A DNA stretch of 64,000 bases, taken from assembly GCA_009741485.1 (NCBI GenBank), contig CM019216.1:22915119-22979118 (forward strand), written 5' to 3'. The position numbers were made by a program, and so were the translations under genes. Positions 25,101-40,100 of the stretch are shown piece after piece. How positions within the stretch are numbered: position 1 is the first letter of the stretch; every line of letters begins with the position of its first letter. The notes beneath the pieces are model-generated. The model had not been told where the DNA came from. It made no database searches and saw nothing but the letters and a program-made list of their open reading frames with translations. The DNA is from Malurus cyaneus samueli. Lineage: Eukaryota; Chordata; Aves; Passeriformes; Maluridae.

Positions 25101-28100
25101 GTCTTGTTTTAACTAATACTTCTTTCCCTTCTCTGATAATTTCTCTTCTGTTTCTTATAGACATGTGAGTACAGAAGTAAGAGTAAACACATATTTTACA
25201 GATCACATAATTTGCAGGAACAAATGGAATAATTTGTAATACTGTATTTGTAATTTCAAAATTACTTACCTCTCCTCGTTCTCCACTCAATCCTTCTACT
25301 CCCTTTACAAAATAATATGAAAAAGACATTTAAAAAGCAGGCTGAACTAAATTACTTGGAATCAAAAATTAGTATTTTTGCCCTTTGTTTTCAGTAATCA
25401 ATCACAAATGTTAATTTTTAAAGATTCTCTACTATAGTGCAAAAAAAAAAAACTGCATTTAATGATGAAAAATTTATAACAGGGTGAATGAACACTTCAA
25501 TATTACCTTAAATATAATGTAGAAAGAGGATAAGTTGGGAATATATTCCACATATGATAAACATAGAAACATAATAGAGACTTGAGAGACAAAACCTTAT
25601 TCACTTTACTAAAGAAATAACATGTTGTATTCTAGAAGAAGTAAACTCCTGATTCTAACTGTTTAATACTGCCTTACTAGGCAGAAATTAATTTCAGAGC
25701 CTTTGCAATACAGTGGTAAGGCAGATTTTGCATGCTGGCAAATGATTTCTGCCAAGTGGTTCAATGGTGTTATTGAACATTAGGTTCCATGGCAAGATGG
25801 CAATTCACTTTTCTGATTCACTCTTATGGACCAGGAAGTCTGTACTGTGTCTTGGAGTCTTGAGAAACCATGGAAAGACCTTGTGTTGTCTACTAAATGA
25901 CTGATTTTTTTGGTTGCTGACCAAACCAGACAAGCATGAGAAATAATTTTAGACTCAGTCTGCATTACTTTTTCAGCTTTCTCCAAACAAACACAAAAAA
26001 AAAAAAAAAAAAAAAAAACCAAAAAAAAAAACAAAAACAAAGAAAGCAGCAACAGCAATTCAGTTGCATCATTCTATTTGGAAAAAAAAAGTTGTCTTTC
26101 ACTATCACATTGTTACCTATGATTAAAAAAATTGTCCATTATTTGCAAAAAGAAAACCCAGACAGTTTAAATTGTAAAATGTTAGATCAGGACATTACAT
26201 TTGGTTAAGCCAATGACTGGTCTTTTAGTTTAATCTATTTCTTTTTTTAAAAATCTGTTAATGTTTAATAATGAACTATTGTCAACCTATATATCTCTGA
26301 GAGTGTTAACTAACACACAGTCTAGATCTCCTGGCCAGGAATCAGGTTCTTCTGGCTAGACAGGCAGCTGTATCAATGTCGTAATTCTGAAAAAAGCAAC
26401 TGTGGCTTCTTTCCAAGTCTAGGTTTAGATATGCACCTCTAAAAAAATACTTCTCTGTTTAGACACGACATAGATTATGCAGTTAACAAGTACTTACAAA
26501 TACTAACAGCTATTTTCTGCAGACTAACAAGATAGCCAACTATGACACAATCACAATACATTTGCCTAGAGCTAAAGAGAAACAACTGGATCTCACTGAT
26601 TTACAGCTGAAACAGGAAACATCTGTAATTTAGGAGCACAGAAGATGTCAATAATGACAGCCAGGACAGTCTAGGAGGTAATGAACTGTATGAAAGTGTA
26701 GCATGGTACATGCAAAATGTTAACATCTCAAGTATCACTCTTATAATCTTCACACAAAAGCCACTTTGTGTTGTTATCTGAATTTTATATTATGTATAAC
26801 TGTTTTATAAAAATGTTCTATAATTAAGGATTTACTACAATAATAAAGAAATGCACTTACGGTCTGTTTCTCAAGGTATAATACCCCAGAACACAGAAAC
26901 ATGTAGGTTGGAAGTGACCTTGGATTCGACTTCCTTTGCACAACAGATGCAGCCTGATCAATTCAACATGCTGACCGGACAGGTTTTGTCACAATAACTA
27001 TGAGCTGCCTGCTCCAGTGTTTGATCACCCTCAAAGCAAAATGTTTTTCCTGTATATCAAGTTCCTCTGTTCCAATTCATGTGCATTTTCTCTCGTCTTT
27101 CAAGTGTGCACAGCTGAGAAAAGTGTTGCTCCATCTTCTCTGTATGTGTTGTATTTGTTATTTGAAAAATACTAAGAGTGTTTCAGAGGTAATTTATGCA
27201 AGTATATTATCATGTTATACATAAATATATTTCACCTGGTGCAAACACGTACCCATGTTGGTGGAAATAGTGTTAAGAAACAAATATGAATCATGGTCTC
27301 AAACTAGGATCACTGTGGCTCTCCTGAAGTAGGATCACTATTTAAAGTAGGATCACTATTTAAAGTAGGATCACCTGTAAGCCTGGATTTCCTTGTCTTC
27401 CCTTTTCTCCTTTCAGACCCTTCAGAAAAGAAGCACATTTTCTTAAAACACACATTTATCTGATCCATGTATCTAAACTATCAAAAAAATAACACAAGGA
27501 GTTAAATACTAAAACCTCATTCTAAACCAGGACAAATCAGTCTGTAAAGTTACTCTCCAAAGAGATCAGAGCAGAAACTGTGCAGAAGAATACAATTTCT
27601 ACCCTGAACACAGAGGAACCTGGTCAGAACCCGAGTAGTGACATGATATTCTTCTTCTTGTAGGTATTTCCATGATTTCAGATAATAAGGAGCAAAATCT
27701 CACTTGTTAACAGTAAAGTAGGTAGGCAGAGGCCAGGTGGAGTTACTTGGACTATGTTTCTGTGATCCTGCAGTTTCTAGGGCAGGCAGGGACAGAGCAC
27801 AGCCTGACAGTCCTGGGCGATGTCCCAGGCCTCCAGTGCAGCAGCACAACCTGCAGCCCTGAGCCTGCACTATTGCTAGGACCACACAGCACTGCACCAA
27901 ATGCCATATCCGGCTCAGGCCTCCAGAAATGGCAGCTGAAAACTCATCCTGGCTGCACTGGGCAGATTTCCTTGAAGGAGGGTTACTGTTGCTATTCAAT
28001 TTAACCTTCTGTGGAGCTGAATCTTAAAAAGAACGTGTCTGAGTTAACACCTAAGGCTTGTATAAATAGCAATGCCAGATGATTTCATCAGAAATAAAGT

Positions 28101-31100
28101 TGATATACCTGGGTACCAGTGTCACCTTGATTTCCTTTGTCGCCCTGTAAAATATTAGAATGAACTTTACATTAGAATGAAAACATTAGGATGAATTTAA
28201 GTCATCTCTAAGACATCTAGTCTTTAATTTAACACAGTAATTACAAGACAAATATCTAACCTTTTCTTAAAGCAAACAAATCACTTTATCTCCATGTACA
28301 CAAACATTCAAAAAATTCCAGAAAGCCATACTAAGAAAGGAATTTGTCATCAAAAGAACTATCAAAAAGAAAGTGGATACTCACATACCAAGTGAAAAAT
28401 TAAAAAATACAACAGGATGAGGTGGCAAATCCAGCAGGATTTTATCTACTTAGTGCATGGGAGTGGAGAGGATGTGGGCAGGAAGGGAGGCAATGTTTCT
28501 CATGGGTCAAATTTCAGCTGAATGCACCATTGCATACAGAAGTTATACACAAAAAAAACCAAAGAAAAAGTATTTTTTTCATCACAAACCCCTCCAAATT
28601 TAAATTTAATCAAAATATTTAAAGACTAAGCTCCATTTCCACACACTTGTTTTGACTCAAAATGTTTAAAGTAAATAATAGTGGGGGGATTTGCAGTCAA
28701 ATGGTGTGAATGGTGCTTGGAAGTCAGGTATGTAGTTTTATCAACTTGTCTGAACACCATCTAATTGACATCGGAAAGAGACAGACAGTGCATGAAAACT
28801 ATTCATTCCAATTAACAACAGAGGTACAAAATATGTACTCCAAAAATGTGCCTACCTCTCTTCATTAACTGAAAAAGAAACTAAGTTATAGGGCATGTCT
28901 CTTACTCTAATTCTGACCTCTTATGTTTAAATAGACATAAATCAAAATGCTGGGCCATGAACAGAAGAGCTTATAAAACAAAAAACAGATCTGCAGGGGA
29001 TGTGTAAAACTGCATTTAATAAAGAAAATAATTAGAATGGACATTTTTAGGTCTGTTTTGTCAGCTTTCCAGTAAAAGCCAAAACTTTGCATGTTTGATC
29101 AGGTTCTGGGTTTTTTGGGGGGGGAGGGTGGAATAAAAGAATGTTTATTTAAATGTTGAACAGAAGTGAAGAGATTTTTCTCATGGCAAAAATTTTCCTG
29201 ATTGAAAATCCCACAACATAAGACATGATTTAGAATCATCTATGGCTGAAAGGCTTCACTTTTACTGTCAGATGACCAAACTGCACTTCTCTTCCTGAAT
29301 AATCCAAGTTTGTCATATTTATGACTTGTAACTCCAGCTAACTTGCATCTTCATATAAAATGAATGACCTTTTCAAAAGCTCCTTAAGTTTACAGTTTTA
29401 GAGAAGTTTCATAAATTTTAACAAAATCACCCTTCAAAAAATATTATTGTCTTGGGACATGTGCCTTACATAACCCCTACATATTGAACTAAATATATAG
29501 TGAAAATGAAACTAATTGAACTGTTATTATGACTCTAATTCCATGCTCTACTCAACATAAGGCATGTCCATATATGCATCTACTGACATGTTAAGTATTC
29601 TAGTGTGTGTAAGACATCTACATGAGGCTGGCATATATGACACTGGAGGGGGAAGACTTCTTTTAATTGCAACATTTGTCTTCCAACCCTCTGTGTGTAC
29701 TGAAGCCCTGCTTCCTGGGAATTGGCTGGACATCACATGCTGATGGGAAATAGAGAATAAGTATGTTGTTTGAATTTGCTTCCATACATGGCCTTCCCTT
29801 TTGCTTTATTAAACTACCTTTATCTTGACTCATGAGCTTTTTCCTGTCTTATTTTCTCAGTTTTTCCCTGTCCAGGTGAAGAGGGGATTGATAGAGCAGC
29901 TTGGTGGGCACCTGGCATTCATCCAAGGTCAACCATAAATGCTTTCACATCAAGGGCTTTATCCTTCAGAAGAAAATTTTCAGAATGGACATATTAGTGC
30001 TTTAAAAGTATCTAACTGCTATCTAATAATAATGTATTTGGAGAAAGGATTTTTTAAATTAATGATCATTTATGAGAAAAGCACTTCCCCCCCAAAAAAG
30101 ATGCAAATTAATATAAAACTGGAAAGAATACTTACCTTTAATCCCTGGATACCTGGAATACCTGGGTAGCCTGGTTCACCTGGAGCCCCTGGTACTCCTA
30201 GTTCTCCCTAAGCAATACAATAGCTCTGTGTCAGTGATGTGCTGTGGGTAAAAACACACTGCATGTTTCTCAAGGCCACATGACACGCTTTGAACTATGG
30301 TAGTTTGAAATTACAGAACTGAAGATGATTGAAAGGTCTGGAGGATCTTGGAAGGAATGGTGAACATAAAGAAGCCACAAAAGAGATTCTATTCCGAACC
30401 TCAGTTTTCCAGTAGCTATTTTTATTGTCTTCTAATAAAGTTGATGTTTCAATATTAAACAAAAATTACTATCTGAAGTAATGGCAATGTTTGCAGGTTT
30501 GAACTTAATGAACTTGATTTACATTGCCTAAAATCTAGTATAAAACAAGTAAGAATAAGTCATCAAATGGATTCTGATGCAATTTGATGTCAGCTACTGT
30601 TTTACTGTGAAACAAACTGCCTTATAGCTAATCAGGGGAAATAATGGAAAATCATTAAATCATGGAAAAGTAAATAAATCCTTTCTTTAACTAGAATACT
30701 TCCAGAATCATATTTACCTTGGCTCCTGACGATCCTGGTTTCCCCTGTATTCCTGGTTCACCTTTATCACCCTATATAACAATGTAGGAGTGTGGCTGAT
30801 GCATCATTATGTTTTGTCACATGAGATATGACTAGCAAATACAAACAGACACTGTTGAGAAACTGATTCTTAAAAAGAGGCATAGGTAATGACTGAAAGG
30901 CTAAAGTTCTTCTCCATTACAAGTAGCCTGAAGGTTTAGCTTTCTCTCAGGAAAGGTGAGACACTGATGACAAAACATGATCTGCCAGCTTCTGCTCACC
31001 TGTCCCATCTCCACCTGTATCATTTCCCTCACACAGTCACACCAAGTTCATGTATACTTACTTCACATTTCTATCATCTTATTTAATAAAACTTTGAGAA

Positions 31101-34100
31101 TCCTACGATCTAAGCCCAAATATTTATTTATGTTTTGGCCTTTACTGCAACCTATGGAATTAAGATTGTCATTAAATCTAAGAATTATAGACTACTTTAT
31201 GATGCTCTTCCGTAAGAATGAACTTACTAAGAATGATTCTCTAAGAATCAGCTTATGTTTTGAGATTAATATACAAAACAAAAGCATTTTTCCCAGACAA
31301 AAATAAAGCTTAATAAATATTAATATTTAGTCTATCATAAGTATTAAATCTTCTTGGTCATAGAAAATATTGACCACTTAAAAAAATCTTACTGTCAGTA
31401 TACAATTTTAGATAAATGCATGTGAACTTCTGGATGCAAAATAATGTATGGTGGGAAACGGATATAAATGTAAATGCAAAGTTTGGGAAATGGATTCCAT
31501 ATTCCTAAATATCCTCTAGGACGTATAACTCAATGCTTACTTACAGTTTAATCCAAAACTTATTTCGGATTAAATTAAAAGGTTACATTAACCAACCAGA
31601 ATTTACAGCATTTATTTTAGCCTTTGAGAACATTGGTGAAATGAGTTTTTGCTGTAGCTGCAGTACAATCAATAAAGTTACATCTGAAATAAGTTTGGCT
31701 CCTTGGGTGGAAGAAACAGCACATAACAAAATTAAAATATAAATAAATGTAACATGGGAAAAAAATTCAGATGTATACTGAGAATTATCTGGTTTCCAGC
31801 ATTGCAGAACATTTTCCAGGACTGCAAAGCTGAAACAGTCTCATGACCATTTCAGCAATTGTTAGAAACCTCACAGGATGACAGGCACCATTTACTGAGT
31901 TATATTAACCTCTCTTAAGACTGAACTACTGTAGAAGGTAACACAGGGAAAATAGTACAGCTATTCACCAATATTTAATACACCAAAAAATGAGCTGCAA
32001 AATCCTGGCATTGTCCAGATAAAATTTGCATACAAAGCAGACATTTATCAAAGTCACAAGCAAATCGACTCAAACACTTGCCTTAGGCCCAGGAGCTCCA
32101 GGTAGACCAAGTGAGCCTTCTGGTCCCATCAAACCCTATTTATTTATGAAAAAGACAGACATTTCTGTACTAAAACAGAGGAATAATGATTTCAGTATAG
32201 TATTAGTAACATCATTATTCTATTTCTTTAGAGAAATGAACAATAAATAAAATGTCTTTCACCTTATTATAAACAGGCTATAGTTCTTGTACAGTACAGT
32301 GGATTATTTAGATTGTCTATGATCTAATGAAGAACTACCTGTGCAATGGAAAAAACCATACAGGAGGAAAGAACAGTGCTATCATGTAATACTCCTGAGA
32401 GAAAAAATTCTGCAACTCAAAACCTGGTCTGTAATACAACTTTAGTTATAACCAGAAGGGACACAAAAGTGTCTTGGATTCTGTTTAGGGCTTCCAAAAC
32501 AAGCAAAAGTATTTCTCTTTCTTCTTTCTGATTGTGTGTTCCTCAAAGGTTGCCATGACTTTACTCCTTTTGCAAATTTTGTGGACATTTATCAGGAGCA
32601 TTTGATTTTGGGGGCCACACCTTTGCAACTTCTGATAAAACTTCCAAGTTGAATTGTTCATTCAAGAGCCCAATAGGTCCTGCCATTTCAGATCATGAGA
32701 CTTCAGCACATGTACGAAGCCAAAACAATCTGTTGGACTCCTCTAATGGAATCATGTTCATAAAGGCATGTTCCATACATAAAATAAGAGCTAAAAAGTA
32801 TTAAATCATCAAAGGGTTGACTTTCTTAATTTCTGTTTAAAGTTAGCTTCAAGTACACATTAGAAAAGCAATCTTTCTTTGAAATTATACTTTCCAGGAA
32901 GGCATTCCCATTAATCGTATTTTCCACATCTGGTGTTAACATTTGTCTTTTTCACCACTTCATCTCACTTTACTCTAGAACTGCATGCATCAATAAAAAC
33001 AATGTATTATTATTGCTATACTTGGGCTCACACAAATACTGTGAAATACAATCTGCTATAAGAGTGTGCTTAAGACATAGCACAAAAGAAAAGGATAATG
33101 ATACAGAAAGTATCAGGCCTGGAATCTGGTAAAGTCTGGAAATCTAACTTGTCAGAGATTAAATGTTATCAATTCTTCCAACTGATAATATTTTCAAAAC
33201 TCACTGTCTTATTGTTACTTAATCTTTACTTTAATATTAATAACTTCATGCATTTTCTGGTATTTCACCTGTGCTTTACCATTAACCAAAGGTTAATATA
33301 AATTTCTTTCATGCTGTATGATAAGAAAATACTGGTCACCAAAATTTTCCATCAATAAATATAGCAACCTATTCTTTAGGCCATAGACACAGGCCTGTGA
33401 ATACAAATAAACTGTATCAAACACAAGACTGAAACTTGTTGCCAATTTTCCTCAGTCTAAGACTTTTCCTGCTCAGGGAATTGCACATGAAAAATCTATT
33501 TCACTTCAATTTATCTAAATTAATTAAAATAATATATTGACTAATTTCTAACACTTTCCTGAACTTTGAAGATTACATATGCTTGTTCCTACTTACATGG
33601 AAAATCAGTCTTCTTATCAAGGATGATGCAGTTAATCTAGTGTAATCTATTATTTGGTAAACAAAGGTTTACTACACCCCAACCCATTTCTTTCATAATT
33701 TTGGACTAGAATTACCACTTCCTCTCCAGGTGGCTCAGAAGCTTCTGAGGACTGCTTACACTTATAAACTAAGAGATTGTGTATTCCCATGAACCATTTG
33801 ATTATGGACTGTGTTAAGTACCATCTTTGTTACAACAAGACTAAGAAAATAATAATTTGGTTTTGGAACCTAATCTTGATTACATTAATGCTGTCTTAAT
33901 TCACTTGCACATCAGGCCTGTTTCTTCCCTTTTCCTATTTTTATTTACATAGCAAAATAAAGTTCTATTAATTTTCATTTCACTGTGAAGTTCAATTCAG
34001 TTCAGCTGTTTGAAACCAAATTTGATGTTAATCTATTTACCTCCTCACTTCTGAAATGCAGCTCTCTTCATTTTGTGATTTTTTATTTTTTTTTTTGTAT

Positions 34101-37100
34101 TCCTTGAAGGCTACCTTCTTAACCCAAAAAACATTGTGAAATTACCATTTTCTTCTACTCAAATTTCTGCTCTCACTGTTAACAAATTAATCAATAGAGA
34201 AAAATGAGCACAAGTTTGGGCAGGTATTGTGGGAAGGGACAAGAAATGTGGCTGGGCAATTTCTGGCTTGTTTCACATTGCCATCTCAGTGTAGGCCTGT
34301 GTTTCAAATCATGTAACATGCTGAGAGCCTACACTCAATTACCTCACTAGATAATTTCTAGTGAAACCTACATCAGTCCCAGGATTACAGAAGTGGCATA
34401 AGCTCATCACGAGTGTCCCTCATTCATTTCATCTTGCCAAAGTAGAAATACTATACAGAATACAGTACAGAATAGCTTTTTTTTTTCCAACTGAATCAGC
34501 TATGTGTATATATCCACATTGACCTGCAAACACATACCAGAGAAGGCAAATCAGAAAATACATTCAGTAAAAAAAAAAAGGTCAAGCATACAGCAGCACG
34601 AAAAGGAGAAATAAAATGCGGTTTTCCTGGTTTCCTTTCCTGCACTTTTATAACTAGGCCATCTTTAAGTAATTTTGTTTAAAAAATTTTCATAAAGACA
34701 ACTAAATCAAATCAGCACACTGCAAGAAGAAAACTTTCAGATGCAACATAGGAAAAGCTTGAGAACATAGTCTGAAAACTATATAAAATTAGAAGGGAAG
34801 AGAATATTCTGAACAAATATGTAGAACAATTAAAGGACTTAAAATGTAGCATTATTACTCCCCTGTTTTCCAGAATTGACATTATATGGCAGGTAAATTA
34901 ATAAATTGCTGGTGTTGGCAGTGCAATAGGGACAGTCATTACTGAAGAAGAACTTGTTACTGAAAAGTTTTCCCAAGCTATTAATAGACCATCCACAAGC
35001 TTTCCATCTGCTTTTTTCTGGAACAAACATATTCAGCATGACTAATACAAGGAAAATCCCACTATCTTTTCTGGTTTGAATTCCCTAATGCCGTGTAACA
35101 TATTCAAATATTCCATGCATCAATCTCCTATTTAATTTATCAGGTGACAAAAAATACATTAAATGAGTTAACAGGAAAGAGGAACAAATTATTTTCAAGT
35201 GAATCATGAACCAGATGTTATTTATCTAAATAAAATTTGAACAAAACATGGTAGGTGAATGAAATTAACATGTACACTTTGGAATCCCACAAGGCTTTAT
35301 TATAGCTGATGATATAGCCTTCCCTCTGGCATTTTGTTCAACTTTGCTCAGAAAGAAATGGAAAAAAAAATCCAGGAATAGGCCATAAAAATAGTTAGAA
35401 GGCACAGGTGAGAGAACAAATGTTCACATGTTAAGTCAGAGTAGGGACATTTGAACTTCCAGTTCAGGCAGTTTCATTAAATTTGATCTGGACAACTGCA
35501 ATAACTGGTTGTCAAGGAAATCTTTCCAGAGAAGATCTTTAGGTGGCTGGAAAAGTCGTCTAAGTTCATGTAATGAAAATTAATTACTGAATTCTCTTTA
35601 TACAAAAAAGACCTTCTGATAATGTTACTGTAATGTAGTGATCATGTTTGTGGCAGTCAGGAAAGGAAGAGCTACTACATGGATAGAGGGTAAGTGTATA
35701 CTGTGTTGGAAATTCTGAATGTACTGGATCACAGAGTAGCCCAGAATTTTTAAAATTCCAAACTGATTTCAGTCTTTGTCTTCAACAAAAACTAAGTCAG
35801 TTTTTATTGATTATATATTTTACTAAGGAACTGTAAGAAGAAATTAGTTGAGAAAAGAAAAGAGCCATACCATGAGGAACACTCCAGCAGCAGTACATAA
35901 ATGATGCTTAGGTGAGTAGTTATTTACATACTCAGATGGCTAATTTGGCATACAGTGGCTTGTAGTTATGCAAGACTGTGCATATCAAGATGGTCAAACA
36001 TACATGCTGCTAACCCCCATCCAAACAGGCATTCTCTTCAGAATAGGGAATACTGCAGTGGAATTTAAGCCCCAAGTAATTACAAAGTGACATCAGAAAC
36101 CTCTTTGTCTATCAAAATGGATCAAATCCAGTCAGACTACCAGATGTCAAGGTCACTGATGATGATTTTCATAGGGAAAGGACAAAAAAAGACAGGATAG
36201 ATAAATCATGAGACACACAAGTTATTAAACTGAACAATACAATCTCTTAACAACTACCAAAATCCCAGAACCTATAAAAATGTACTCTCACCTCTTGTCA
36301 AAATATTCACAGCTTAAAGTAAGAGGCTTAAAGGCAAGGGTAACAGAAAAAAAAACAGATCACAGCCCTCAGCCAGAACTTCCACACTTCAGATATGTCA
36401 CTGAGCTAAAATCTTACATTTGCCATAGTTTTGTCTTTCCAACCTGAAAATGTTAGTTTGATCCTGTATTTGCCATTGAATGTTTGTTTATGGCAAGTAA
36501 AGAATGACAACACTGCAATTATTTGTTCATATTAACACAATCTTAAAACTTACAGTATCTCCTGGTGACCCTTTTGCTCCTGGTTGACCTGGTGGTCCAA
36601 TTTCACCCTGGTTTTTTTTCACACAAAGAGAAAAATTCTGTGACTAATTTGGTTATACTTAACAATTTTTTTATATATTCTTCAATTATGAAAATTTATT
36701 TAGTTAAAATTATTTCGCAATCTATTATGAAATTAGCATGGTTCCTTTTAAACCATTCATTCCTTCTGGAATAGCTGAAATAAAACCTAATGAGAGATTT
36801 TTAAGCATGCCATGAACTGTCTCCATTTCTTTGCATTATGATTTGATGTCAAACACCCACTATGAAAACTCTTCTCTAAGCCTGAACCCTTCAGGGAATG
36901 GGTATATATAGTACAGGTTTTTAACAGTGTTTTGAATAACTAAAGTACCTTTTGTCCTTTTGCTCCTTGATTTCCAGGGATTCCAGGAATTCCCTGAGAA
37001 GGAAAAAGAAAATCTTTTAAAAATATGAAGTAACTTCACCAGAGATTTTTTAGCTTTGCCTAAATAATTTGAGTTCAAAATTTGGCAGGGAAAGAAAAAA

Positions 37101-40100
37101 AAAACAACAAAAAAACAAACAAAAAAAAAAAACAACAACAAAGAAGGAGCTTCAGTTGGAAGCATGCAAACTAATTTAGGGATACAGTGAAACACTCATG
37201 TTGACTCATTCCCCATTGCTTTTGTTCCAGAAGTCCATGTCTGCTGCTGGGCAGGCTCACATGCTCTTGCTCGCCCAAAACCCCGGACTGACAGAGGGAA
37301 AGAAACCACTTTACATTATCCATAATATTTCCCACATAGTTAAAGCAAAAACCTTGGTCAACAGGACCATCAGCATGACAGACCATATCTTCTTATCTAA
37401 CATACAGTGACTTAAAAGAGATGGATATAGTGGTACTTGATGTACACTAACTGCCACCTCCATAAATACTTGAAGATCTCTGCCATTTCCTCAGCATCAC
37501 TGCTCATTCAGGTCTCCAATATATCTCACATTTTTCTTACAGGGATCATTTAACTGAACATGATTCAGGTCAAAACAAAACTCCATATATGCTTGAAGCT
37601 GAGTCTACATTCAGTTCTTCTTTATTTTCTCTCAAGTAAAAACTATTCAAATTTGTTGAAAAGACAATATTCTTATTTGTACCATAATTAATCTGCAGCA
37701 AGAACTTGGCTACAAACTTAATATTTTAATCTCATGTTGAAAATAATATGCAGCAGTGAAGACAAGGGGACTATTATACACACCACTGAAACAAATGCAT
37801 TCTATGGGAAAAAAAAATAATGTGAATGTAACAATCATAACCTGATAACTTCCACATGGATTACATCTGTAAAAAAGATAGTTCAATTGTTTTGCAGTTT
37901 GCATCCCCTTTTAGAAAATAATGACCCCAGCAAGCAGAAACAGTTCATTGGCCAATGGCATACAAGTTAACAATTACATCCTGAGCATTATACAGATCAT
38001 CAAAATTTCAAATTATCTACCATTAAAGGAAGAGATTAAATAATGTAGTAAAAAGAACATGAAGACAATGCCTCATACTGAGACTTCTACCCAAATTATG
38101 TAACAAAACTCTTCTTGCTTAAATTTTGTCCAAGACATTCTTAGATCTTTTGCACAAAATAAAGAGATGGAAAACAGGGCACATTTGTCACATTTAGAAA
38201 ATTCTATACCCATCTATGAGTTCTCAGAAAATTATTTAATATTAATTATTAATTAATAATAATTTAACATTTAATAATTCAGTTATTTCTGTAGCTGCAA
38301 AATATAAAACCAAATTATGAGTGCCAGTACCTGTAATACAAAACAGAACTTCACATATGTTGAAAAAACATCCCACCAGGCAGCAACCTTCTTGTCCTGA
38401 AAGAATGTACCTAAGCATTCCATAGTTACATTTCTATGCAGTTTGGAGGACTCAGAGAAGACAGTTCCACTCAATTATCCAATACAGAAAATCATTTACT
38501 ATGATATAAGCATGCCTAGAAGAAGAAACACAATGTCCTGCTGAGCTGTGTTGATCTTTCTTGATTAAAATAAATTGCTGGTACAAGAAATTTAATTTTA
38601 TATCAGCAGCAAATAAAGCTAAAACTCCAAGAACAACAATTGTAAAACTAAGTTAAATTTCCTTCCCCCTTCCCTTTTTTTTTCTTTTCTGACTGATCCT
38701 GAACTACTGAAGTACCTGGAACTTAGGCCCTTCAATCAGTGAGAGCTGATCCAGACCTGGATATATATATAATTCTGTTATAGCTCATTGACATTCACTC
38801 AGCTAAGAATGAATCTATCACTTATGCTGATATAAGTGATTTCCAGGGTACATAGAGTGCATATTTTCAGTTACTCTCTACATGTCAGATGACCTAAAAG
38901 GGGAAGAATTAAGTGGCTAATTTGGTTAGCCACTCATTAGAATGAGTATTTCCCACAGGAGTTATTTTTTTTTCATAGCTTCCATGGTTCAGTAATTACA
39001 AAGACTAATTTTTGAAGGACCAGCTCCAGAATACCTAAAAAAACTAAAACCGGTTTCCTTCTCACTATTATGCCAATATATTACTTCCTTTTACATGGAA
39101 AATCTCTGGCTATGCCAATTAGAATTATCTACATTTTCTCAGAAGACAAGGTTAAAAGGTAGTTTAGATATCACGAGATTCTTACCTAACTTCTAAGTCC
39201 AAAGCCAAATCAAGCTTTGGAAATGTGTTTTGTTCCCAAACAGAGATTTCAGACACAACACAAATCCTCAGAATCTCAGCACCTTTTTTTTAGCCCCCTG
39301 AATAACATGACTTTTTTAATAGGAAGTTAGATTTAATAAGATGGCATGACACTAACTAAACTGTCAAAGAAACTTTACTTTAATTATCAAAAAATGCATT
39401 CTTACTTTAAAGTATGAGGCAAAGCAATTAGCTTTACTCCATTTGTAAGACGAAAATGTAACTTTTTTTGAAGGGTATATTGCAATGCAGATTATCACAA
39501 ATGCCTGTCTTTAATCAAAACTTAATATGAAACACATTCATCATGCAATTTTTCTGCCACTAAGGGAAAAACAATGTTTGGAACTGCTACAAATGGGAAA
39601 ATTGCCACCCACTGGGAGTAATAGAATCAATGCTGTGGAATAATTCATGATTCACAGGCCTATAGAAAAAAAACTGTCTTTAGGGATGTCCTCTGCAAAG
39701 CTATTAAGCACATTTTGTTCATATGAAAAGAAGTTGTAATTCTAAATTTTCTTTTTCCTTGTCTTTCCAGAAAATTCATGTTAAATGGTTTGCATATATC
39801 ACATATGCTGTTATAATACATACACAACATAGCATTACATTTCTAGCCAGAATAGCTAAAAACCAAACCACCTACTGTGCTTTACTGATTTCTGTCCTTA
39901 TGTGAGTTGGAGCACCTCTATACTTCTGAATTAGTTAATTTGCTCCCCTTTTTCTTTTAAATCAAACTTCATATAAGGTTTATTCAGTGTTTCTTCCTAT
40001 TTAAGAATTAAGTTCATTGCAAGCACTGCCTCAATTGTTCTAGAATCATCAATTTGACTTTGTTGATTTCCATTATTTCATTCCAATGTCTTCCTCCTTC

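Larger units (their letters stand above)
25303..27374. other. Intron e14/e15, 2.1 kb
   Basis: Holds an A-rich tract at 25996-26042, a minus-strand CR1 fragment (26885-27180) and the donor-repeat of e14 (27329-27374). Confidence 0.7.
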
